From Streptomyces antimycoticus (GTDB lineage: Bacteria; Actinomycetota; Actinomycetes; Streptomycetales; Streptomycetaceae), in NCBI RefSeq assembly GCF_005405925.1, contig NZ_BJHV01000001.1, forward strand, positions 2,294,001 through 2,358,000: a stretch of 64,000 bases of DNA, read 5' to 3'. The notes under the pieces were generated by a model. It was given only the letters and a program-made list of their open reading frames with translations. It did no database searches and was not told where the DNA came from. Made by a program: the position numbers and the translations under genes. Below are positions 57,503 through 64,000 of this stretch, in pieces. Numbering within the stretch: position 1 is the first letter of the stretch; each line of letters opens with the position of its first letter.

Positions 57503-59890
57503 TCAGTCGTCGGAGAGACCCTGCTCGGCCCAGATGGTCTTGCCATGGACCTCCAGGCGAGTGCCCCAGCGCTGGGCGAGTTGGGCCACCAGGAAGAGGC
57601 CGCGGCCGCCCTCGTCGAGCGCGCGGGCCCGGCGCAGATGCGGTGCCGTGCTGCTGAAGTCGGAGACCTCGCAGATGAGCGCGCGGTCGCGGATCAGGCG
57701 CAGCCGGATGGGCGGGCGGCCGTAGCGGATCGCGTTGGTGACCAGTTCGCTGACGACCAGCTCGGTGGTGAAGACCCGCTTCTCCAGTCCCCACTCCATC
57801 AGTCGGGCGGTGACCTCCCGCCGGATCCGGGGGACGACGGCGGGTTCCGGGGGGATCTCCCAGGTGGCGACCCGGTCGGGGCCGAGCGCCCGGGCGCGGG
57901 CGAGGAGCAGGGCGACATCGTCGTCGGGGCGGGCCGGGAGCAGAGTCCGCAGGACGGTGTCGCCGAGGGCGTCCAGGGACGGGCCCGGCTGGGCCAGGGC
58001 CTCGCACAGCGCCTCCAGTCCCTCGTCGATCGCTCGGTCGCTGCCCTCGACCAGACCGTCGGTGTAGAGGGCGAGGAGGCTGCCCTCGGACAGTTCGGTC
58101 TCGACCGCCTCGAAGGGCAGGGTGCCGAGGCCGAGGGGCGGGCCGTTGGGGACGTCGAGGATGTCGGCGCTGCCGTCCGGGGTGACCACGGCGGGCGGGG
58201 GGTGGCCGGCGCTGGCGAGCGTGCAATGGCGGGAGACCGGGTCGTAGACCGCGTACAGGCAGGTGGCGCCGGTGGCCTCGGGGGGTTCGGAATCGTCCTC
58301 GGCCGCCATCCGGGTCACGAGATCGTCGAGGTGGGTGAGCAGCTCGCCCGGCGGCAGATCGATATCGGCCAGGGTGCGTATGGCGCTGCGCAGCCGCCCC
58401 ATGGTGGCGGACGCCTCGACGCCACGGCCCACGGTATCGCCGACCACCAGGGCGGCGCGGGCGCCGGAGAGCGGGATCACGTCGAACCAGTCGCCGCCAA
58501 CGCCGGCCCAGGTTTCCGAGGGCAGATAGCGCGAGGTGACCTCCATCGCGGCCAGGTCGGGCAGGCGCCGCGGCAGCAGATTGCGCTGCAGAGCCCTGGC
58601 CGTCATGCGCTCGCGCTTGTAGCGGCGTGCGTTGTCCACGCATACGGCCGCCCGGGCCGTGATTTCCTCGGCCAGCAGCAGGTCGTCCTCGTCGAAGGGC
58701 ACCGGCGTCCGGTGGCGCGCGAAGAACACCACGCCAAGGGTGACACCGCGGGTGCGCATCGGCACCACCAGCTCCGAGTGGATTCCGTACTCCCGGATCC
58801 GGGCGGCCCGTACCGGGTCGAGGGCGTCCCACCGGACCATGAGCTCGTCGCTCACCTGGTAGAGGATGGCCCGGCCCTCGGCCAGGCATTCGGCCGACGG
58901 TGAGGACTCCGGGTGGGTATCCAGTTCGCCCACGCCGACCACGGCCTCCGGGGTTCCGGGGAGGACGGAGCGATGGGCTGCGCGGCGCATGGTGATGGGA
59001 CCGGACAGCGGGTCCGAGGGGGGTTCCTCACCCTGGTCGAGAAAGGTGAGCAGGTCGACGCCGACGAAATCGGCGACCCGGGGGACGGCCACGTCGGCAA
59101 GTTCATGGGCGACATGCGCGAGGTCCAGGGTGGACCCGATGCGCTTCCCCGCCTCGTTCAGCAGCAGCAACCGTTCCTGGGCCTGGTGCGCGCGGGTCGT
59201 GTCGTACGCGGCGAAGCACACGCCGTACACGCGGCCCGTCCGGTCCTTGAGCGGCGCGAGCGAGATCGTCCAGGCGTGCTCACGGCTCTCCCCCGGCACC
59301 CGCAGATAAGCCTCCAGGACCTGCCGTTCGCCGCTTTCCAGCACGCGGCGCATGCCCTCCTCCGTCTTCTCGCTCTCCGGGTGCGGCAGGAGCTCGACCA
59401 GGCGCATACCGCGCATCCGATCCTCGGTGGCGGCCGCCGCCGCCTCCATTTCGGCGTTCGCCCGCACCAGCCGCAGGTCCGTGTCGAAGACCGCGAGCAC
59501 GCACGGGGCCTGGGTGAACGCCCCCACAGCCGCGTCGGCCTCGGGCGAACGCGGTTCCCGCGCGACGGCGGACACCAGGAGCCACCCGGTGGCACCGCCG
59601 TCCGCCACCACGCGGTGCGCCAGCGCCTCCGCCTCCACCCGATGGCCGTCACGGTGGCACAGCCCCGCCCATCCGCTCCACTTCGACCGGCCGGCCAGGC
59701 AGCGCCCGACCGCCTCGGCGGCGGTCTCCCCGGCCCACAGCTCGGTCACCGCTCGCCCCACGATCTCCTCGGGCCGGTAGCCGAGCAGCCGCTGGGCGCC
59801 CTCGCTCCACCCGGTCACGACGCAATGCGAATCCATCGTGGCCGTGGCCAGGTACACCATGTCGAGAGGCTCGTTCACCACGGAGGACAT
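57503..59890 (-). CDS. PAS-PAS-GAF-PP2C-HATPase sensor phosphatase
   Basis: A 795-residue cytoplasmic signalling protein. Domains in order: PAS at about 10-110 (SEGAQRLLGYRPEEIVGRAV), a second PAS at 125-240, GAF at 255-420, SpoIIE-type PP2C phosphatase at 435-650 (GVGGDWFDVIPL, VVGDTVGRGVEA, LYTDGLVEG), and an anti-sigma-like HATPase at 665-790 (LVVSELVTNAIRYG). Such proteins dephosphorylate an anti-sigma antagonist and, by the kinase end, can also phosphorylate it. It is followed by no antagonist gene here. It neighbours another PP2C gene four bases upstream and the stress island. Confidence 0.9.
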   Translation of the reverse strand: MSSVVNEPLDMVYLATATMDSHCVVTGWSEGAQRLLGYRPEEIVGRAVTELWAGETAAEAVGRCLAGRSKWSGWAGLCHRDGHRVEAEALAHRVVADGGATGWLLVSAVAREPRSPEADAAVGAFTQAPCVLAVFDTDLRLVRANAEMEAAAAATEDRMRGMRLVELLPHPESEKTEEGMRRVLESGERQVLEAYLRVPGESREHAWTISLAPLKDRTGRVYGVCFAAYDTTRAHQAQERLLLLNEAGKRIGSTLDLAHVAHELADVAVPRVADFVGVDLLTFLDQGEEPPSDPLSGPITMRRAAHRSVLPGTPEAVVGVGELDTHPESSPSAECLAEGRAILYQVSDELMVRWDALDPVRAARIREYGIHSELVVPMRTRGVTLGVVFFARHRTPVPFDEDDLLLAEEITARAAVCVDNARRYKRERMTARALQRNLLPRRLPDLAAMEVTSRYLPSETWAGVGGDWFDVIPLSGARAALVVGDTVGRGVEASATMGRLRSAIRTLADIDLPPGELLTHLDDLVTRMAAEDDSEPPEATGATCLYAVYDPVSRHCTLASAGHPPPAVVTPDGSADILDVPNGPPLGLGTLPFEAVETELSEGSLLALYTDGLVEGSDRAIDEGLEALCEALAQPGPSLDALGDTVLRTLLPARPDDDVALLLARARALGPDRVATWEIPPEPAVVPRIRREVTARLMEWGLEKRVFTTELVVSELVTNAIRYGRPPIRLRLIRDRALICEVSDFSSTAPHLRRARALDEGGRGLFLVAQLAQRWGTRLEVHGKTIWAEQGLSDD

Positions 59891-59894
59891 CGTC

Positions 59895-61097
59895 TTACGG
59901 TCCCGGCGGCCACCATTCGATCATCAGAATCGTGGCGTCGTCGCTGAGTTCGCTGCACCGACGGTCGACGATGGCATGAATAAGCAGGCGGAGCACCTCC
60001 GTGGCGTTCTGCCCGGCGGCCGTCGACCGGATGATGTGGTCGGTGAAGCGGTCCAGGCCGAATTGTTCGCCTCCCTCATCGCGCGATTCCACGACACCGT
60101 CGGTGTACAGCAGAATCCGGTCACCTCGTTCCAGGGATGCCTCGTGCATCTGCCGGGGACCAGCGGCCAGGCCGGCGGGCAGCCCCAGCGGAAGCTCGGA
60201 AGGCCGCTCCAGTGCCTCCTCCAGCAGCCGGTGGCGGCGGATGAGCAAGGGGGACGGATGGCCGCAGTTTGACCAGCGCAGCACCCCCGTGGGCATGTGC
60301 AACTGAGTGAAGATGCCGGTGCAGAACTGATCCGGGAGCCAGGTCGACAGCGCCGAGTCCACGGCGCCGACGAGCGAGGCCAGGTCGGCGCCCGTACGCC
60401 GGGCGTTGCGTGACCCCGCCATTGCCACGGAGGTGGCGAGGCCGGACGCCAGATCGTGGCCCATGGCGTCGAGGATCGTGGCATGCAGCACGTCCTCGGT
60501 GAACGAATGGTCGAAGGCATCGCCGCCCAGCTCGTACGCGGGCTCCAGGACCGCGGTGGAGACCACCCGGCCAGTGCCGATCGAACGTGGCGGCAAAAAG
60601 GCCCGCACCATCTCCGTGGACAGCTGCATGGGCCGGGTCCGGGTTCGCTGCGCGAACGTGTCGATGTAGGTGCGCTTGGAGGTGATCGCCAAGCCGAGGA
60701 TCGAGGCCAGCGCCCGCGAGCGCCACAGCCGCAGCCCGTCCAGGGACTCCATCCGCAGTCGCAGGACTCCCAGCCGCTCGGCCCCGTTGGCCAGCGGCAG
60801 CCATACGACCAGCCCGCCCGAGCCATCCTCCTCCACCCGCAGGGCGTCCGTGCGGTACGCCCATCCGGCGAGGGAGGCGTCCACCGGGAGTTCCATCTCG
60901 TCCTCGGCCAGCGGCAACAGCAGCCTCTGCTGGAGATCGATCAGATGGACGACGGCACGGCCCAGGCCCATGGCCCCGGCATAGCGGTTCAGGACCTCCG
61001 GGAACTCCGCAGGGGAAGCTTGCTGGACGGCGCTGACCAGCTCCTCGAGCAGCTGTTCGGCGGCCCCGGCCGAGGTCGACACATCCGCGTCCACCAT
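59895..61097 (-). CDS. GAF-like / PP2C-type SpoIIE phosphatase
   Basis: A 400-residue phosphatase: an N-terminal sensor region (AAEQLLEELVSAVQQASPAE, then a GAF-like part to about 150) and a SpoIIE PP2C domain from about 180 (YELGGDAFDHSF, ILDAMGHDLASGLA, LLYTDGVVESRDEGG). Metal-binding Asp residues are present in these motifs. It ends four bases before the next phosphatase starts, so the two are one operon, presumably acting in the same partner-switching sigma-factor pathway. The frame remains open upstream into a membrane-protein part (see 61098), but ATG 61097 fits the domain start. Confidence 0.85.
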   Translation of the reverse strand: MVDADVSTSAGAAEQLLEELVSAVQQASPAEFPEVLNRYAGAMGLGRAVVHLIDLQQRLLLPLAEDEMELPVDASLAGWAYRTDALRVEEDGSGGLVVWLPLANGAERLGVLRLRMESLDGLRLWRSRALASILGLAITSKRTYIDTFAQRTRTRPMQLSTEMVRAFLPPRSIGTGRVVSTAVLEPAYELGGDAFDHSFTEDVLHATILDAMGHDLASGLATSVAMAGSRNARRTGADLASLVGAVDSALSTWLPDQFCTGIFTQLHMPTGVLRWSNCGHPSPLLIRRHRLLEEALERPSELPLGLPAGLAAGPRQMHEASLERGDRILLYTDGVVESRDEGGEQFGLDRFTDHIIRSTAAGQNATEVLRLLIHAIVDRRCSELSDDATILMIEWWPPGP

Positions 61098-61590
61098 ACG
61101 AGCAACTGTACGGCGGGCTCTCTTCCGGCGTCGTCCGCGGCCACCGTCCCGGCCTCCCCGCGGGGCCGGCCCAGCCCTCCTCCGTCGGTCGGCCTCGCGA
61201 CGCTGGCGTTCCCGTTTGCCGTAGGCCGCGCGGCGGACCGCTTCGTCGCTCTCGAATTCGGATCCGAGAGCTCCGCCCACGATGGCCGCCGCGCTCGCCA
61301 GCGACGCCAGACGCGCGTAGTCGCCCAGTCCGACCGAGCGGCCCACCTGCTTGGCCAGCACTCCGCCGTCAACGAGGAACAAGGACACCGCGAAGTCCAC
61401 GACGTAGAGCCCGACGAGACCGCACAGGACGCCCAGGGACAGGGGCAGGGTCAGGACCGTGGAGAGGTTGTACAGCGCCGCCTTCTCCCTGTCCTGGGGG
61501 GGAGGGAGAATCGGGCCGCTCCCACAGACGCCGGTGGACGATGAGCCAGGTCACCATGGCCGCCACCGAGAAGAGGTGCTCTCGCGTAGC
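61098..61590 (-). pseudogene. Membrane-protein fragment upstream of the phosphatase
   Basis: In the same frame as the phosphatase the sequence LGVLCGLVGLYVVDFAVSLF, VGLGDYARLASLASAAAIVG and a basic end (KRERQRREADRRRRAG) read as real protein: one or two membrane segments and a cytoplasmic tail. Further up (VTWLIVHRRLWERPD) it is in another frame across a seven-C run near 61497. The 5' part is lost at the transposase remnant. It may be a separate gene that lost its stop, or a membrane anchor of the phosphatase. Confidence 0.45.
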
Positions 61591-61623
61591 CGGTGGTCCA
61601 CACGTGATGATGATCGATCGTGC

Positions 61624-61800
61624 GGCCGCGACTGGCCTACCTCGGCGTGACGAATGCCTTCGCGCTGCTGCGTCTGCTGCCGTTGGCCGCCCAGCGGCGT
61701 CTGAGACGTTCGGCACGCGGTTGTACGTACTCGTGGTGATCGGGCACAGCAGCCGCCGTATGAAGTTCTCGGCAAGGACACCGTTCCGCGGGCTTCGCGA
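61624..61800 (+). pseudogene. Short remnant of an integrase-type transposase
   Basis: RLAYLGVTNAFALLRLLP is the typical beginning of a common actinobacterial transposase, and TRLYVLVVIGHSSRRMK in another frame matches its catalytic-core region. Everything between is deleted. Inactive. Confidence 0.6.
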
Positions 61801-61836
61801 GCGGGGAGAGCGGACACGGCCTGGGTGCGGACATCC

Positions 61837-63660
61837 TCATGCCAGCGACAACAGCCGACGCAGAGCGTACGGGCTGCCCCCGCTGCGCTTGTGCAGGGCC
61901 AGCGTCGCCTCGGCGTCGACGTCGGCGTCGACGTGAGTGGCCACCAGGGCGGCGACCGCCTGCTCGGAGAGGCCGCCCAGCCGCAGGGTCAACGTCCGGG
62001 CGCTGCCCAGCAGATGGTCCAGCGCCGTCTGCGGTGTGCTCTCGGACGCCGGGCGCGGGTCGGCGCTGGTCACCAGGACGCCCAGCGGCACCTCGGGCAG
62101 CCGGCATGTGAGCAGGTGCAGCAGGTTCAGGGAGGAGTAGTCGGCCGACTGCAGATCGTCCAGCACCAGCAGGAACGGCTTCTGCCGGGCCAGCGCCACG
62201 AGGATGGCGCACACGGCGTCCTCGACAAGGAAGGGCGCCTGCAGCGGCGGTTGCACGTCCTCCACCGCGCCTGACGGCACGTCGGACAGGAGGCCGCCGA
62301 GCAGACGGCTGTACCGTGCGCTGACCATACGGAAGGCCTCGGGGCGTGTGTGGGAGAGCTGCCGCAGTATCCGGGCCCACACCCCGTACGCCGGACCGTC
62401 CTTCCCGCGGCAGGAGACGCCGATCACTTCGTGCCCGGCTTCCCGCGCCCCACGCGTGACTTCCATCGTCAACTCGGTCTTGCCGATCCCGGGTTGACCC
62501 GTCACCGCGGCCAGACCGCCCTCGCCGGAGAGGGCCGCGTCCGCCCAGGCGCCGAGCACGGCCAGCTCATAGGTGCGGCCGACGAATGGCAACGATGTCA
62601 GGGGGTGGGGAACCCCCGCACTGTTCGGAACCCCCGCACTGTTCGGAACCCCGGCACTGTGCGGGACGCCGGTAGTGTGCGGAACCGCAGCCACGGCACC
62701 CGGCTCCGCCCGCTCATCGGAGAGGGCCGACCGGGCCGACCGCGTGCCGCACGTCACCACGTCCTCGTGGCCGCCACCCGTAGGGTGTTCGGCCTGCCGT
62801 GAGGCCGCCGCGTCAGCCCGGTCCTCGCCCGCGGTCACCTCCACACGCGTGGCGGCACGGTCGCCGAACGGCAGCTCCTGCCGCAGTATGGCGGCGTGGA
62901 TCCGCTGGAGCTCGGCGCCGGCGTCCACACCAAGCTCCTCCGCCAGGTGCGCACGCGTCCGCTCGAACAGCCGCAGCGCGTCGGCCTGCCGGCCCAGCCG
63001 GTACAGACCGGTCATCAGATACGCGATCAGGCATTCGCGCGTCGGGTACCGCTGGGCCTCCGGATGAAGCCGCGCCACGACGGCGTCGTTCTCCCCGAGC
63101 GCGAGGGACGTCTCGGCGTGCAACTCCACGGCGGTCAACCGCGCCTGCTCCAGCCGGGCGCTCTCCTCGGCCATCGGCGCGTAGTCGACGAGCTCCAGGT
63201 AGGGGACGCCCCGCCATAACGCCAGGGCGGCCCCGAGCCGGTCCTGCGCCACCCGGTAGTCCTGGACCGCTATGTCGCGCCGTGCCTGGATCACCAAGCG
63301 CTCGAACCGGTGGGCGTCGACCTCGTCCGGGTCGAGGGCGAGGACGTAGCCGGGCGCCTGGTGGCGCACCAGCATCGACGGGCCTCCCGGCCTCGCGCCG
63401 AAGCTGAGCGCACGGCGCAGATGACAGATGTACGTGTGCAGGGCGGCCGTTGGGCGCCGGGGCGGACGGCCACCCCACAACTCCTCGATGAGCTGGGGGA
63501 CGGGGACGACCTGGTTCAACCGCACCACCAGGAGTCCCAGCAGCGCCCGATGGCGCGGAGCGCCTAACGACAGTTCCCGCGTCCCGTGTAAGGCGACCAT
63601 CGTCCCGAAGACCCGCATACTCAAGCCCTGAGCGGAACGCGCACGTCGCTGATCACTCAT
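61837..63660 (-). CDS. SARP/AfsR-type regulator with AAA ATPase domain
   Basis: A 607-residue regulator: an OmpR-like winged helix at about 15-100 (LSLGAPRHRALLGLLVVRLN, ALHTYICHLRRAL), the bacterial transcriptional activation domain at about 110-255 (RFERLVIQARRDIAV, YRLGRQADALRLFERTR), a linker with a six-residue GVP repeat near 325-350, and an AAA/NB-ARC-like ATPase from about 360 (GQPGIGKTEL; FLLVLDDLQSADYSS). SARPs activate secondary-metabolite clusters. It is shorter than AfsR, which has extra TPRs. ATG 63660 has GGGAGAG upstream. No biosynthetic cluster lies within the window. Confidence 0.87.
   Translation of the reverse strand: MSDQRRARSAQGLSMRVFGTMVALHGTRELSLGAPRHRALLGLLVVRLNQVVPVPQLIEELWGGRPPRRPTAALHTYICHLRRALSFGARPGGPSMLVRHQAPGYVLALDPDEVDAHRFERLVIQARRDIAVQDYRVAQDRLGAALALWRGVPYLELVDYAPMAEESARLEQARLTAVELHAETSLALGENDAVVARLHPEAQRYPTRECLIAYLMTGLYRLGRQADALRLFERTRAHLAEELGVDAGAELQRIHAAILRQELPFGDRAATRVEVTAGEDRADAAASRQAEHPTGGGHEDVVTCGTRSARSALSDERAEPGAVAAVPHTTGVPHSAGVPNSAGVPNSAGVPHPLTSLPFVGRTYELAVLGAWADAALSGEGGLAAVTGQPGIGKTELTMEVTRGAREAGHEVIGVSCRGKDGPAYGVWARILRQLSHTRPEAFRMVSARYSRLLGGLLSDVPSGAVEDVQPPLQAPFLVEDAVCAILVALARQKPFLLVLDDLQSADYSSLNLLHLLTCRLPEVPLGVLVTSADPRPASESTPQTALDHLLGSARTLTLRLGGLSEQAVAALVATHVDADVDAEATLALHKRSGGSPYALRRLLSLA
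62609..62686 (-). repeat. 18-bp repeats in the SARP linker
   Basis: About four copies of an 18-bp unit (GGAACCCCCGCACTGTTC and variants on the plus strand) encode the peptide repeat SAGVPN/TTGVPH between the activation domain and the ATPase domain. The unit is in frame, so copy number could vary without breaking the protein. Confidence 0.7.
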
Positions 63661-63845
63661 AACTCTCCCGCCGTGCTTTGTCGTTACGGTGGTTTGTTAC
63701 CCTTCCCGCCAGGTCCTTATCCGCTCGCCCCACGTCCTTGGCCGGCATGGTGGCGATCAGCGTTCGGGGTCCGACGGACCGTCAGACCGGCAAGATATGG
63801 TCGAACTTGTCTTGTTCTGCCTCGGTTTGGATAGCTCCGTATGTC

Positions 63846-64000
63846 CCCTGCCCATGGGCCCATATCCACACGCGCGTCATTGCCCGGCTACGGGGGTTCC
63901 TGACCGGCTGGAGCGCCACCGCGTTCGGCAGCGGTATGGTGCTGCCCCTCATCGTGGCCTACCTGCGGGAGACGCTCGGCGTATCCACCTCGGGCGTCTC
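63846..64000 (+). CDS. Start of an MFS-like transporter (partial)
   Basis: The last 130 bases read RVIARLRGFLTGWSATAFGS, GMVLPLIVAYLRETLGVS in one frame, resembling the first membrane segment of an MFS transporter. The start codon is not clear: an ATG at 63841 is in another frame and would need a base change near 63873. It is divergent from the SARP gene. Only the beginning is in the window. Confidence 0.45.

Noticed and set aside
56120..58903. 927-codon plus-strand frame opposite the dehydrogenase and the phosphatase
   Set aside because: Spans two well-supported genes on the other strand; no protein family seen.

Overview
The window is high-GC, tightly packed actinobacterial DNA and most resembles a Streptomyces accessory or chromosome-arm region. 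The evidence is GTG starts, four-base ATGA overlaps, a SARP/AfsR-type regulator, SpoIIE-type phosphatases, a broken lanthipeptide synthetase and many decayed insertion sequences. I see no rRNA, tRNA or CRISPR array.

Region 1 (1-20.8 kb) is catabolic. After a partial pyruvate dehydrogenase E1 gene and a Nudix gene, it holds a mosaic of copies of one operon: LuxA-like flavin monooxygenase, two crotonases, flavin reductase and acyl-CoA synthetase. Only the copy at 14322-19479 is complete. A second copy (3290-4536, minus) has a monooxygenase region that looks identical in sequence, followed by a 23-codon remnant of the first crotonase and then an unrelated acyl-CoA synthetase. A third (4842-5505) has collapsed to a 56-codon fusion of the monooxygenase start to the end of crotonase 2, followed by an intact flavin reductase. 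A fourth (12300-10378, minus) keeps the synthetase and the tail of the reductase. All three promoters carry two GTTA-N8-TAAC boxes 64-66 bp apart. A TetR regulator (plus the C-terminal scrap of a second copy), a creatininase-like amidohydrolase and an MHS transporter lie among them. I infer uptake and CoA-dependent breakdown of a cyclic or branched acid; the substrate is unknown.

Region 2 (19.8-41.8 kb) holds small metabolic and regulatory modules: LysR; ene-reductase, methyltransferase, efflux pump and XRE-cupin regulator; FAD-linked oxidase, esterase, amidohydrolase and TetR; a DAO-type oxidase with an ACT-domain protein and a PucR regulator; TetR, AhpD-like protein and nitroreductase with a three-box operator; then an efflux pump, a LanM remnant and a PQQ-repeat protein cut by IS debris.

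Region 3 (41.8-61.1 kb) is a stress-protein island. One long minus-strand unit runs dnaK-grpE-cbpA-cbpM-clpB-thioredoxin-UBP zinc finger-cNMP/TrxR-like flavoprotein-hsp20-DUF2267. It is flanked by a DUF1931 histone-fold protein, an APC permease, a formaldehyde-dehydrogenase-like ADH and two PP2C phosphatases. The window closes with a SARP-type regulator and the start of an MFS-like gene.

At least nine otherwise well-conserved reading frames are broken by single-base length changes, mostly in G or C runs, including one in the chaperone operon. Many of these may be sequencing indels rather than true pseudogenes, so frame-broken entries should be read with that in mind.
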